Positions 35,523 to 46,061 of a stretch of 64,000 nucleotides of DNA are shown here, in pieces. This DNA is from Duganella levis. GTDB taxonomy: Bacteria; Pseudomonadota; Gammaproteobacteria; Burkholderiales; Burkholderiaceae_D. How positions within the stretch are numbered: the first letter of the stretch is position 1; each line of letters begins with the position of its first letter. The notes below the pieces were generated by a model. That model saw only the letters and a list, made by a program, of their open reading frames with translations, ran no database searches and was not told where the DNA came from. The stretch covers positions 124,001-188,000 of the forward strand of contig NZ_WWCT01000005.1 in NCBI RefSeq assembly GCF_009857605.1. The letters run 5' to 3'. A program made the translations under genes and the position numbers.

Positions 35523-37394
35523 TTATTGATACTTGATGCTCCACTTGATCGTCAGCGGCTCTTTCAGCGTCAGCTTGCCGGTGCTGCACGTGACCAGCGT
35601 CTTCATCGCACCATAAGGCGCCATGAAGTCCTTGCTGCCATTGGTCGGTGCGGACTGGCATTGCTGCAAGCCGCTGACACTGTATTCCGTCACATCGCCC
35701 TGCGCGAAGGTGACGGTATTACCCTTAATGGTAGCCTGATCCGAGAAAGAGGCGAATTCCAGTGACACCTTCTCCACTTCCTGCGCGCCGACCGGTGTGT
35801 AGACATCGGTGCGGGTCATCAGGCCGTGTTCCAGCTTGTAGGTGGTTTGCAGCTTGATACGGCCATCCTTGACCGGCGAACGCTTGCCCAATTTGTCCAG
35901 TTCATCCTGACGATAGGTGATGGTATAGCGCTGGCCATCCTTGACGGTCTTGATGTCCTTGATCCAGGCGGCGCCGATCAGTTGCGAGCCGTCAGCCATG
36001 GTGAACTTCGGCAGCAGCTGCGGATGCGCGCTGCCGCTGTCGGACACGCCAGAGACGATGCCCTGCGCGAACGGCAGCGGGTAGTAAGGGCTGTTGTCAT
36101 GCTGGCTGATGCCGCCGTTGATCATGTTCAGGCTGACCACGTGTTTGCCATCGCGGAAAATCGCCAGCGCGCGGTCGTAGTCGCCGTGCGCAAAGGTGGT
36201 CACGCTGAACTGCGGACGGCTCTTTTCCAGCCACGCCTGCAAATCGGCCTTCGGCTGCACGTCCTTGAAGCCAGCCTCGTTCCACATCTCGTTGGTGGAC
36301 AGCAGCTGATGCAGCAGCGAGAAGTTCTCGCCGAGGATGCGGTGCTTGCCACGATAGGTATCGGTGCGGCGGCCCTTGCCCCACATATCCAGCGAATGCA
36401 TGGACGGGTCATACCAGAAGTCCATATAGCGCGCCGCCACGCGCGACGAGAAGGCATAGGCATACTGCTTCTCTTCCGGCGTCAGCACGTTCAGGTATGC
36501 CGACACGGACAGGATCTCCACCAGCGCCGTTTCTCCATAAGGCCCAAGGCTGCGGCCAAAGCTGAAGCCATCGCCGGCGGTATTGGACACGTTCAGCGCG
36601 ATGTCGGCCGCCTTGCGCAGCAGGCCTTTCAGCTCGTCGGTCGGTTGCAGGCCGGTTTCCAGGAAGCGTTCGCAGATCTCGGCGATCAGCAGGATGCTGT
36701 AACGGTCGAAGCGTCCTTCGCCATCCGTCTCGTCGGAGAAGCCGTACTGGCCGGAGTACTTCTTGTAATGCGTGAGCATTTTCTCCAGCAGCACCTTGCC
36801 GGCGCTATCGTCCTCCCAGCCCATCAACATGCGCAGGCGCGCGATGCTGAAGGCGACGCCGTAATAGTTGGTCGGCAGCGAAATCAGATCCCACTGCGGC
36901 GTGACGAAGGTGCGCCAGTCCAGCTGCTTGCGCAGCTTCTCCAGCGTGGCCGGGCTGACGGCGCGCTCCAGCAAACCGGCCTGCTTCAGCTTCACCAGCG
37001 TGCCGATGTAGTAGTAGATGCCCCACGTATGGTTATCCATACCGACCGTCATATCGGCGATCTCGCGGTAGTCCTTCAGCTTCTGTTCCAGCGACGGATC
37101 ATCCTTGGGCGTATTGAGCAGCACATGGCCCAGACCCGCCGCCACTTTCCCCGGCAGGAATTTGTCGCCGCTCTTGAACGGCGAGGTGCCGTCCATGACG
37201 ATGCCCTCCTTCTCGGTCGCCAGCTTTTTGAAGAAGAAGTCCAGCTGGGTGTACGCGTTGTCCTGCACGATGCGGTTCATCGGCGTGGTGGCCAGCGGCG
37301 GCACGTAGTTTGCGGGGGTAACTTGAGCGATAACAGCAGATGCGGGAGCGAAGGCCAGCAGCACCGCCAGCGCGGTGGAATTCAAGGATGTCAT
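35523..37394 (-). CDS. Secreted protein of unknown family, probable (alpha/alpha)-toroid plus beta domain
   Basis: A 623-residue exported protein with signal peptide ALAVLLAFAPASAVIAQ. I do not recognise the family with confidence. About residues 40-400 are helix-rich with Trp, Tyr and His clusters (DNHTWGIYYYIGTLVKL, LISLPTNYYGVAF, GDGFSFGRSLGPYGE), as in toroid-fold polysaccharide lyases and DUF2264-like proteins. The last 220 residues look beta-rich (GIVSGVSDSGSAHPQLL, RTDVYTPVGAQEVE). It is the first gene of the operon with CHMI, GH2 and GH3, and is divergent from uronate dehydrogenase and GH105. GH105 needs delta-4,5-unsaturated ends made by lyases, and no other lyase is in the locus, so a lyase role is a reasonable guess. 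ATG 37394 is preferred to the upstream TTG. Confidence 0.6.
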   Translation of the reverse strand: MTSLNSTALAVLLAFAPASAVIAQVTPANYVPPLATTPMNRIVQDNAYTQLDFFFKKLATEKEGIVMDGTSPFKSGDKFLPGKVAAGLGHVLLNTPKDDPSLEQKLKDYREIADMTVGMDNHTWGIYYYIGTLVKLKQAGLLERAVSPATLEKLRKQLDWRTFVTPQWDLISLPTNYYGVAFSIARLRMLMGWEDDSAGKVLLEKMLTHYKKYSGQYGFSDETDGEGRFDRYSILLIAEICERFLETGLQPTDELKGLLRKAADIALNVSNTAGDGFSFGRSLGPYGETALVEILSVSAYLNVLTPEEKQYAYAFSSRVAARYMDFWYDPSMHSLDMWGKGRRTDTYRGKHRILGENFSLLHQLLSTNEMWNEAGFKDVQPKADLQAWLEKSRPQFSVTTFAHGDYDRALAIFRDGKHVVSLNMINGGISQHDNSPYYPLPFAQGIVSGVSDSGSAHPQLLPKFTMADGSQLIGAAWIKDIKTVKDGQRYTITYRQDELDKLGKRSPVKDGRIKLQTTYKLEHGLMTRTDVYTPVGAQEVEKVSLEFASFSDQATIKGNTVTFAQGDVTEYSVSGLQQCQSAPTNGSKDFMAPYGAMKTLVTCSTGKLTLKEPLTIKWSIKYQ

Positions 37395-37414
37395 GTGGTG
37401 TCTCAATTATTATG

Positions 37415-37458
37415 GAAAACGTTTTACGGATGGTATGTGATTTTTCTGTGCAGGTAAA
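37415..37458 (-). promoter_or_regulatory. Promoter candidate and operator for the leftward operon
   Basis: On the minus strand TTTACC (37458-37453), a 17-bp spacer and TACCAT (37435-37430) form a weak sigma70-like promoter. The near-perfect palindrome GAAAACGTTTTA (37415-37426) follows where transcription would start. It is a LacI-type site identical at 11 of 12 positions to one at 63333, and a repressor here would block the operon. Confidence 0.55.
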
Positions 37459-37479
37459 GCCACGTCACCAACTATTCCA

Positions 37480-37526
37480 TTGACCCAGAGAGCAAAATGG
37501 TTATACTTGCGATTAAACGTTTAACC
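37480..37526 (+). promoter_or_regulatory. Promoter and operator for the rightward arm (udh side)
   Basis: TTGACC (37480-37485), 16 bp, TATACT (37502-37507) is a good sigma70 promoter. The palindrome TTAAACGTTTAA (37513-37524) lies over the predicted start point, the place for a LacI-type repressor. With the site at 37415 it brackets the divergent control region. Confidence 0.6.
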
Positions 37527-37540
37527 AAACACACCTAAAA

Positions 37541-38362
37541 ATGACCAATACCACCACTCAGAAACCCTTTAAACGCATCCTCCTGACCGGCGCCGGCGGC
37601 GGCCTGGGAACCGTGCTGCGCGAACGCGCCAAAGCATGGGCGGATGTCGTCCGCCTGAACGACGTCAAGGATCTCGGCCCCGCGCGCGACGGCGAGGAAA
37701 TCGTTATCGGCGACCTGGCCGACCGCGACAAGGTCATGGCCATGATGGAAGGCGTGGACGCCGTGCTGCACTTCGGCGGCATTTCGGTTGAAGACAAGTT
37801 TGAGCCGATCATGAACGCCAACATCCTCGGCCTGCACCACCTGTACGAGGCGATTCACAAGTGCGGCGTCAAGCGCGTGATCTACGCCAGCTCCAGCCAC
37901 GTGGTGGGCTTCTACAAGACCACCGATCTGGTGGACGCCAGCATGCCGTTGCGTCCCGATGGTTTCTACGGCGTTTCCAAGGCTTTCGGCGAAGCGCTGT
38001 CGCGCTACTACTACGACCGCTTCGGCACCGAGACCGTGTGCCTGCGCATCGGCTCCTCGTTCCCGGAACCGAAGAATCCGCGCATGATGGTGACCTACCT
38101 GGCCTACGACGATCTGGTGGAGCTGATCCGCTGCTCGCTGTTCACGCCGCGCGTCGGTCACACCATCACCTTCGGCACCTCGGACAATCCGGTCAAGTGG
38201 TGGGACAACAAGCACGCCTCGCACCTGGGCTATGCGCCGCAGCACAGCGCCAAGGACTATGCCGGCAATTTCCCGGATAGCGCCGACTATCCAGAAGCGG
38301 GCGATGCGCCGACCATCTACCAGGGCGGCCCGTTCGTCGTAGCAGGACCGATGTACAAATAA
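37541..38362 (+). CDS. udh: Uronate dehydrogenase (NAD-dependent)
   Basis: A 273-residue SDR/epimerase-type enzyme. The Rossmann motif LLTGAGGGLG is at about 14-23, VLHFGGISVE near 75-84, and the catalytic Tyr143/Lys147 are in DGFYGVSKAFGE. RIGSSFPEPKNPRMM and WWDNKHASHLGY match bacterial uronate dehydrogenases closely. It oxidises D-glucuronate or D-galacturonate to the aldaric acid lactone with NAD+ in the cytosol, the entry to the oxidative uronate route. It is the first gene of the rightward arm, 21 bp before the GH105 gene. No aldarate dehydratase lies in the window, so the rest of the route must be elsewhere. Confidence 0.93.
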   Translation: MTNTTTQKPFKRILLTGAGGGLGTVLRERAKAWADVVRLNDVKDLGPARDGEEIVIGDLADRDKVMAMMEGVDAVLHFGGISVEDKFEPIMNANILGLHHLYEAIHKCGVKRVIYASSSHVVGFYKTTDLVDASMPLRPDGFYGVSKAFGEALSRYYYDRFGTETVCLRIGSSFPEPKNPRMMVTYLAYDDLVELIRCSLFTPRVGHTITFGTSDNPVKWWDNKHASHLGYAPQHSAKDYAGNFPDSADYPEAGDAPTIYQGGPFVVAGPMYK

Positions 38363-38383
38363 AATAAAACACAGAGGAGACAC

Positions 38384-40585
38384 ATGACATCATCGCATCT
38401 TCGCATAGCTGTATTGGCCGCTGTTGCGGCCATGTGCTATACCGTTCCCGCCATCGCCGCCATGCCCGCCGATATGCCCGCAGCGCAGGCGGCAGCGCCA
38501 TCGGCCGCCATCAATCCGAAAGCCGTGCTGTCCACCATGGAGCGCGTGGCCGACTGGCAGCTGGCCAATCCCAGCAAGCACCGTCCGGACGACTGGACGC
38601 AGGCGGTCGGCTACAACGGCATCATGGCGCTGGCGAATATCTCCGGCAGCAGCAAGTACCGCGATGCGATGATCGCCATGGGCGAGAAGAACAACTGGAA
38701 TCTCGGTCCCAATCACTACCACGCGGATGACCACATCGTCGGCCAGACCTACGCCGAGCTGTATCTGCAAACGCATGATCCGAAAATGATCGCGCCGATG
38801 CGCGCCAGCTTTGACGACATCCTCGCCAACCGCCGCAACGGCACGCTGGAGTTCACCGTCAAGGGCAACCAGGACCGCTGGTCCTGGTGCGACGCGCTGT
38901 ACATGGCGCCGCCGGCCTGGCTGCGTCTGTGGGCCATCACCGGCGACCAGCGCTATATCGACTTTGCCATCAGCGAATGGTGGGTGACCTCCGACTACCT
39001 GTACGACAAGGAAGAACACCTGTACTTCCGCGACTCCAACTACTTCGACAAGCGCGAAGCCAATGGCAAGAAGGTCTACTGGGGACGCGGCAACGGCTGG
39101 GTGATGGGTGGCCTGGTGCGCATGCTGCAATACCTGCCGGAGAATCATCCTGAGCGTCCGCGCTTCGTCCAGCAGTACAAGGACATGGCGGCCAAGCTGC
39201 TGACGTTGCAACAGCCGGATGGCCTGTGGCGCGCCAGCCTGCTCGATCCGGCGACCTACCCGATGAAGGAGTCGAGCGGTTCGGCGCTGTATGCGTATGC
39301 GTTTGCGTGGGGCGTCAACCAGGGATTGCTGGATGCGAAAGCGTACAAGCCTGCGGTGCAAAAGGCGTGGACCGCGCTGGTCGCCAACGTGCAGCAGGAC
39401 GGCAAACTGACGCACGTGCAGCCGATCGGCCTGGCGCCGAAAGTCTTCGATGACAATCTGACCGAGGTCTATGGCGTCGGTGGTTTCCTGCTGGCCGGCA
39501 GCGAGGTGTATCGCATGGCGGTGCTGGACAAGACCAGGCCGCAGAAGGTCAGCGTGGCCAATCCGACCAGCAGCGTGCGCGGCGACGAACTGGCCGAAGC
39601 GACGCTCGGCAAAGGCATCAACAAGCCGGTGGTGATGGACGCCGCCACCTCGGCCATCGTCAATTCACAAGTAATTGGCAAGCAGATCGTGTTCCCGGTC
39701 AACCTGGCGGCGGGCGAGACGCGCCGCTACCTGGTGCTGCCGGCCGACCGTCTGGCCGCCGTGCCACCGGCCGACGTCAAGACCCATGCGCGCTTCGTGC
39801 CGGAACGGCTGGACGATTTCGCCTGGGAGAGCGACCGCACCGCGCACCGCGTGTACGGCCCGGCCATCATCAACGATCCGAAAGAACACCTGATCAGCAG
39901 TGGCGTGGACGTGTGGGTGAAGAAGGTGCGCACGCCGGTGGTCGACAAATGGTACAAGCGCGGCGAATATCATCACGACATCGGCGAAGGCCTGGACTTC
40001 TACGACGTCGGCCAGAGCCGTGGCTGCGGCGGCACCACCATCCTCGCCGACGGCAAGCTGCATAACTCGTCCAACTTCAAGACGTGGAAGGTGCTGGCCG
40101 ATGGCCCGCTGCGTTCCATCTTCGAACTGGCCTACGGCGACTGGGATGCCGGCAACGGCCGCATGGTCTCCGAAGTGAAGCGCTACTCGATCGACGCCGG
40201 CTCCAACATGACGCGGGTGGAAACCCGCTTCAAGGCCAGCGGCAAAGGGCCGCTGACGGTCGGCGTGGGCATGGTCCAGCGCGATGGCGACGGCCACTAC
40301 GTCAACGGCGCGTCAGACAATTGGGCCGCCTACTGGCAGCCGCCGCACGGCGACGACGGCAACATCGGCTGCGGCGTGGTGCTGCCGGCCGGCGCCAGCG
40401 GCTACGAATTGATCGACAAGCAGCAGTTCACGCTGGGCACGGCGCAACCGGGCCAGCCCTTCGTCTACTACTTCGGCGCCGGCTGGAGCAAGAGCGGCGA
40501 CTTTGCCGACGCTGCCGCCTGGGACGCCTATGTCCGCAACTACGCACAAAAGCTGAAAGCACCGCTCAAAGTCAGTACGCAGTAA
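38384..40585 (+). CDS. GH105 unsaturated uronyl hydrolase fused to DUF4861
   Basis: A 733-residue secreted fusion; signal peptide region AVLAAVAAMCYTVPAIAA. Residues about 45-385 form a GH105 (alpha/alpha)6 toroid: GYNGIMALANIS, NHYHADDHIVGQTYAEL with Asp115/Asp116, and WSWCDALYMAPP with the likely catalytic Asp170. GH105 removes delta-4,5-unsaturated galacturonyl or glucuronyl residues left by lyases. From about 390 to the end the sequence matches DUF4861 (ERLDDFAWESDRTAHRVYG, HHDIGEGLDFYDVGQSRGCGG), a domain of unknown function often found with pectin-type loci. A terminator follows, separating it from the TonB receptor. Confidence 0.9.
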   Translation: MTSSHLRIAVLAAVAAMCYTVPAIAAMPADMPAAQAAAPSAAINPKAVLSTMERVADWQLANPSKHRPDDWTQAVGYNGIMALANISGSSKYRDAMIAMGEKNNWNLGPNHYHADDHIVGQTYAELYLQTHDPKMIAPMRASFDDILANRRNGTLEFTVKGNQDRWSWCDALYMAPPAWLRLWAITGDQRYIDFAISEWWVTSDYLYDKEEHLYFRDSNYFDKREANGKKVYWGRGNGWVMGGLVRMLQYLPENHPERPRFVQQYKDMAAKLLTLQQPDGLWRASLLDPATYPMKESSGSALYAYAFAWGVNQGLLDAKAYKPAVQKAWTALVANVQQDGKLTHVQPIGLAPKVFDDNLTEVYGVGGFLLAGSEVYRMAVLDKTRPQKVSVANPTSSVRGDELAEATLGKGINKPVVMDAATSAIVNSQVIGKQIVFPVNLAAGETRRYLVLPADRLAAVPPADVKTHARFVPERLDDFAWESDRTAHRVYGPAIINDPKEHLISSGVDVWVKKVRTPVVDKWYKRGEYHHDIGEGLDFYDVGQSRGCGGTTILADGKLHNSSNFKTWKVLADGPLRSIFELAYGDWDAGNGRMVSEVKRYSIDAGSNMTRVETRFKASGKGPLTVGVGMVQRDGDGHYVNGASDNWAAYWQPPHGDDGNIGCGVVLPAGASGYELIDKQQFTLGTAQPGQPFVYYFGAGWSKSGDFADAAAWDAYVRNYAQKLKAPLKVSTQ

Positions 40586-40590
40586 GCGCC

Positions 40591-40626
40591 CCGCCGGCCG
40601 TTCAAAAGACGCCGGCGGATTTTTTT
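40591..40626 (+). terminator. Rho-independent terminator after GH105-DUF4861
   Basis: CCGCCGGC (40591-40598) pairs with GCCGGCGG (40611-40618), followed by seven T. It should end the udh-GH105 transcript or weaken read-through into the receptor gene. Confidence 0.8.
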
Positions 40627-40635
40627 CATCCAAAG

Positions 40636-40649
40636 TGGAAACGGTACCA
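40636..40649 (+). promoter_or_regulatory. Possible LacI-type operator before the TonB receptor
   Basis: TGGAAACGGTACCA is symmetric at 10 of 14 positions with the central CG of LacI/GalR-type sites. It lies between the GH105 terminator and the receptor start, so it may give the receptor its own control. It is weaker than the sites at 37415 and 63333. Confidence 0.3.
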
Positions 40650-40695
40650 CAACCTAGTTTCAGTACCAAAATCAAAAAATACAGGAGATACCACA

Positions 40696-43095
40696 ATGCA
40701 ATCGAATCAACCCAAACTGCGGCTCATCACGGCCGCTGTGTCCCTCGCGCTGCTGGCCGGCGGGGCGGCGGCGCAACAAGCTGCCCAGTCGCCCGACAAT
40801 GGCAAGCTGGAATCGGTGATCGTCACCGCCAACAAGCGCGCACAGAACCTGCAAGACGTCCCGGCCTCGATCACCGTGCTGAACGACGCCGTGCTGCAAC
40901 GCGCCAACGTGCGCGACCTGGAAGACATCCCCTCGCTGTCGCCGGCGCTGACGCTGTCCTACGGCACCCAGCCGGGCAACTTCAGCATCAATATGCGCGG
41001 CATCGGCACCTTCTCGCTGGGCATCGGCGTGGAGGCGGACGTGGCCGTCATCGTCGACGACGTGCCGCTCGGCATGCAGGCCGGCGCCTTCAAGGATCTG
41101 GCCGACGTCGGCCGCATCGAGGTGCTGAAAGGCCCGCAGAGCACGCTGTTCGGCAAGAGCTCGATTGCCGGCGCCATCAACATCACCACCAAGCCGCTGG
41201 GCGGCCCGTGGAAAACCACCGCCACCACCTACGTCACCAATGACGATGAATGGCGCGTTGGCGTCAGCACCGGCGGCGCCGTGTCCGACACCTTGCGCCT
41301 GCGCGTAGCCGCCAGCAAGACCAACTTCGACGGCACGCTCAACAACCTGACCACCGGCAAAAAGCTCAACGGCAGCAAGGGCGACAACATCAGCGGCAAG
41401 CTGGAATGGCAACCGCTCGACCAGCTGACGCTGACGCTGACGCCGCACTACAACCGTACCGAAAAATTCTGCTGCTCGACCGCCTTCACCTCCATGTCGC
41501 CGGGCGCGCTGTACCGCAATGCGCCGCAGCTGCCGCCGTCGGTGGTGCTGTCCGGTATCACCATCAGCCCGGACAACCGCGACGTGCGCAACGATTACCC
41601 GACCGGCGGCAAGTTCCACGACGCCGGCGCCGGCGTCAAGCTGGACTGGGCCTTTGACGACAACGGCCCGCTGGCCGGCCACACGCTGAGCTCGATCTCG
41701 TCCTACGGCAAATACCATATGGACGACTACCAGGACAACGACAACACCGACGTCGACATCCTGCCGTTCCTGCTGCTGCCGAACGGCCAGCCGACCGGCA
41801 TGCATGGCGGTCTGTACCAGTACGGCACGTTCGATGTCGCCTCGACCACGCAGGAATTCCGCCTGACCTCGCCGGACAAGGGCGCGCTACGCTACGTCGC
41901 CGGCCTGTGGTACGGCAAGAACGACCTGACGCGCGAACTGACCAAGGCGCCGCTGATCCAGGCCTACGGCACCGCCTACGGCGCCGATGCATGGAACGTC
42001 AGCAAGGCCGTCTACGGCCAGGGTTCGTGGGACTTCCGGCCGGACACCAGCCTGATCGTCGGCGCCCGCTACAACGACGAAGACACCGGCTACAACTTCC
42101 GCCGCTACACGGTGCCGCCGCAGGTGCACGCCACCACCGAGTTCTACACCAAGTCCGACAACGACAAGAGCAGCACCTACAAGCTGGGCCTGGAACACCG
42201 CCTGAACAAGGACACCATGCTGTACGCCATGGCCTCCACCGGCCACAAGGGCAAGGCCTACGACCTGACCTCCGGCTTTACCGCCGCCACCGCCGCGCTG
42301 CCTGCGGTAGCGCCGGAAACCGCCAAGAGCTACGAGCTGGGCTGGAAGCAAAGTCTGTGGGACAACCGCGCGATGTTCAGCGTGGCGCTGTTCCGCACTA
42401 ACTTTAAGCACTTCCAGCAATCGTCCAGCTTCTTTGACGACGACGGCACCTTCCGCACCGGCCTGAACAGCATCGGCGGCCTGCGCACGCAAGGCCTGGA
42501 AGTGGAAGGCAACGTCCGCGTTACGCGCGAACTGCAACTGAACGGCAGCTTCGCCTACACCGAGGCCACGATCCAGTCGTTTGAAAACGGCCCGTGCTAC
42601 AACGTCATCAACGCTGCCGGCACCGCCGGCGTGCCGGGACCGGGCTGCGCGCAGAATCCCAAGTTCAACAACACCTTCGTGCAGAACCTGGCCGGCAAGA
42701 CCTTGCCGAACGCGCCCAAGGTCAAGGTCAACCTCGGCGGCCAGTACGACCTGATGCTGCCGTCGTACAGCTTCAACGGCTTTGTGTCCGGCTCCACGCG
42801 CTACCAGAGCCGCACGCAATTCTCGCTGAACCAGGACCCGGGCACCATCCAGGGCGCCTACAGCATCACCAACCTGAGTTTTGGCGTCAAGGACAAGCAG
42901 GACCGCTACAAGGTCACCTTCCTGGTCAACAACCTGTTCGACAAGCGCTACGCGACCGGCCTCAACAACGCCATCGCCAACGGCACCTGGAGCCCGAAAG
43001 CGCCGAATACGCCGGTGGCCGTCAACACCACCGAATGGATGCCGCCGCGCGACTTCCAACGCTACTTCGGCGCCCGCCTCGACGTGACCTTCTAA
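40696..43095 (+). CDS. TonB-dependent outer-membrane receptor, probable oligosaccharide importer
   Basis: A 799-residue outer-membrane transporter. Signal peptide LRLITAAVSLALLAGGAAAQ; a TonB-box-like segment ESVIVTA near 39-45; plug domain to about 165 (NMRGIGTF, RIEVLKGPQSTLFGKSSIAGAINI); then the 22-strand barrel ending in RYFGARLDVTF with the terminal Phe needed for assembly. AGGAG precedes the ATG by about 8 bases. Its place at the end of the udh/GH105 arm suggests uptake of the uronate-containing oligosaccharide trimmed by the neighbouring enzymes. No SusD-like partner is present. A siderophore role is possible in principle but does not fit the neighbours. Confidence 0.92.
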   Translation: MQSNQPKLRLITAAVSLALLAGGAAAQQAAQSPDNGKLESVIVTANKRAQNLQDVPASITVLNDAVLQRANVRDLEDIPSLSPALTLSYGTQPGNFSINMRGIGTFSLGIGVEADVAVIVDDVPLGMQAGAFKDLADVGRIEVLKGPQSTLFGKSSIAGAINITTKPLGGPWKTTATTYVTNDDEWRVGVSTGGAVSDTLRLRVAASKTNFDGTLNNLTTGKKLNGSKGDNISGKLEWQPLDQLTLTLTPHYNRTEKFCCSTAFTSMSPGALYRNAPQLPPSVVLSGITISPDNRDVRNDYPTGGKFHDAGAGVKLDWAFDDNGPLAGHTLSSISSYGKYHMDDYQDNDNTDVDILPFLLLPNGQPTGMHGGLYQYGTFDVASTTQEFRLTSPDKGALRYVAGLWYGKNDLTRELTKAPLIQAYGTAYGADAWNVSKAVYGQGSWDFRPDTSLIVGARYNDEDTGYNFRRYTVPPQVHATTEFYTKSDNDKSSTYKLGLEHRLNKDTMLYAMASTGHKGKAYDLTSGFTAATAALPAVAPETAKSYELGWKQSLWDNRAMFSVALFRTNFKHFQQSSSFFDDDGTFRTGLNSIGGLRTQGLEVEGNVRVTRELQLNGSFAYTEATIQSFENGPCYNVINAAGTAGVPGPGCAQNPKFNNTFVQNLAGKTLPNAPKVKVNLGGQYDLMLPSYSFNGFVSGSTRYQSRTQFSLNQDPGTIQGAYSITNLSFGVKDKQDRYKVTFLVNNLFDKRYATGLNNAIANGTWSPKAPNTPVAVNTTEWMPPRDFQRYFGARLDVTF

Positions 43096-43097
43096 AC

Positions 43098-43163
43098 ATT
43101 CGGGGTCAGTTCTGCCAAATGTACACGAGCTCTTGTACATTTGGCAGAACTGACCCCGGGTTA
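43098..43163 (+). repeat. 66-bp palindromic element, copy 1
   Basis: The 24-bp arms 43102-43125 and 43134-43157 are perfect inverted repeats around an 8-nt loop (CGAGCTCT). Flanks ATTC and GGGTTA are asymmetric and give it an orientation. It starts 3 bp after the TonB receptor stop. Copy 2 is at 60653-60718 on the other strand and differs at 3 of 66 positions. It is a REP/BIME-like or miniature mobile element; no coding capacity. Confidence 0.85.
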
Positions 43164-43206
43164 GGCACATCTCCCTCGCGACGCCGTTGCATTTGTCGCA
43201 ATTTCG

Positions 43207-43237
43207 CCCTCGCAGCTTGCTGCGGGGGCTTTTTTTT
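43207..43237 (+). terminator. Rho-independent terminator
   Basis: CCCTCGCAG (43207-43215) pairs with CTGCGGGGG (43220-43228), loop CTTG, followed by eight T. It ends the receptor transcript beyond the palindromic element. Confidence 0.82.
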
Positions 43238-43372
43238 CATTCAGCCTTAACAGAGGGTGGATTACGCTTGAGTCACATTGGCAAAATTGCGTGTCCGGCA
43301 TGGTAAGCTTCGACCCCGGCGCCCTGCTGGCCATTCCTTTTTCTCAATCCTCCACGTGTAAATACTTAATTC

Positions 43373-44209
43373 ATGGACATCGTACTCGCGCTGAAAGCCC
43401 TCATCATGGGCCTGGTTGAAGGTTTTACGGAATTTTTGCCGATTTCCTCTACTGGTCACCTGATCCTGACTGAGCACCTGCTGGGTTTCCACGGCATGGA
43501 AGAGAAAATGAAAGTGTTCGAGATCGTCATCCAGGCCGGCGCCATGCTGGCCGTGATCTGGGAATTCCGCGCCCGCATCATCGCCGTGCTGACCGGTCTG
43601 GGCGATCCGAAACAACAACGCTTCGTCATCAATGTGCTGATCGCCTTCCTGCCGGCCGCCGTGCTGGGCGTGCTGTTCAACAAGGCCATCAAGGATGTCC
43701 TGTTCGCGCCGGTGCCGGTGGCGCTGGCCTTCATCATCGGCGGCTTCGTCATCCTGTGGGTGGAAAAACGCGCCAAGGACAAGCCGACCTCGGCCCGCAT
43801 CACCTCGGTCGACGACCTCAAGCCGCTGGACGCGCTGAAAATCGGCATCGCCCAGGCGTTTGCGCTGATTCCCGGCACCAGCCGCTCCGGCGCCACCATC
43901 ATGGGCAGCATGATCTTCGGCCTGTCGCGCCAGGTCGCCACCGAATTTTCGTTCTTCCTGGCAATTCCAACGCTGATGGGCGCCACCGTCTACTCGCTGT
44001 ACAAGGAACGCGCGCTGCTGTCGGCCGCCGATCTGCCGCTGTTCACCATCGGCACCGTATCGGCGTTTATCTCGGCTTTCCTGTGCGTGCGCTGGCTGCT
44101 CCGCTATATCAGCTCGCATACCTTTACGGTATTTGCGTGGTATCGCATCGCTTTTGGCCTGCTGGTGCTCGTGACCGCGTATACTGGCGCCATCGTCTGG
44201 GCCGAATAA
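43373..44209 (+). CDS. uppP: Undecaprenyl-diphosphatase
   Basis: A 278-residue integral membrane protein of the BacA/UppP family, about eight membrane segments. Signature [17 protein letters not shown] (Glu16, Glu20) and the second motif [12 protein letters not shown] near 165-175 are intact. It removes a phosphate from undecaprenyl diphosphate to recycle the lipid carrier for cell-wall and surface polymers, and confers bacitracin tolerance when abundant. recQ follows 28 bp downstream, so the two may share a transcript. Confidence 0.97.
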   Translation: MDIVLALKALIMGLVEGFTEFLPISSTGHLILTEHLLGFHGMEEKMKVFEIVIQAGAMLAVIWEFRARIIAVLTGLGDPKQQRFVINVLIAFLPAAVLGVLFNKAIKDVLFAPVPVALAFIIGGFVILWVEKRAKDKPTSARITSVDDLKPLDALKIGIAQAFALIPGTSRSGATIMGSMIFGLSRQVATEFSFFLAIPTLMGATVYSLYKERALLSAADLPLFTIGTVSAFISAFLCVRWLLRYISSHTFTVFAWYRIAFGLLVLVTAYTGAIVWAE

Positions 44210-44237
44210 CACTTTTCCGTAAAGCAGTCGCAGTAAA

Positions 44238-46058
<1,821 letters not shown>

Positions 46059-46061
46059 GCG

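Noticed and set aside
40084..40695. In-frame upstream extension of the first TonB receptor through the GH105-DUF4861 gene
   Set aside because: The extension is out of frame with GH105 and crosses a terminator; the receptor has its own AGGAG, ATG and signal peptide at 40696.
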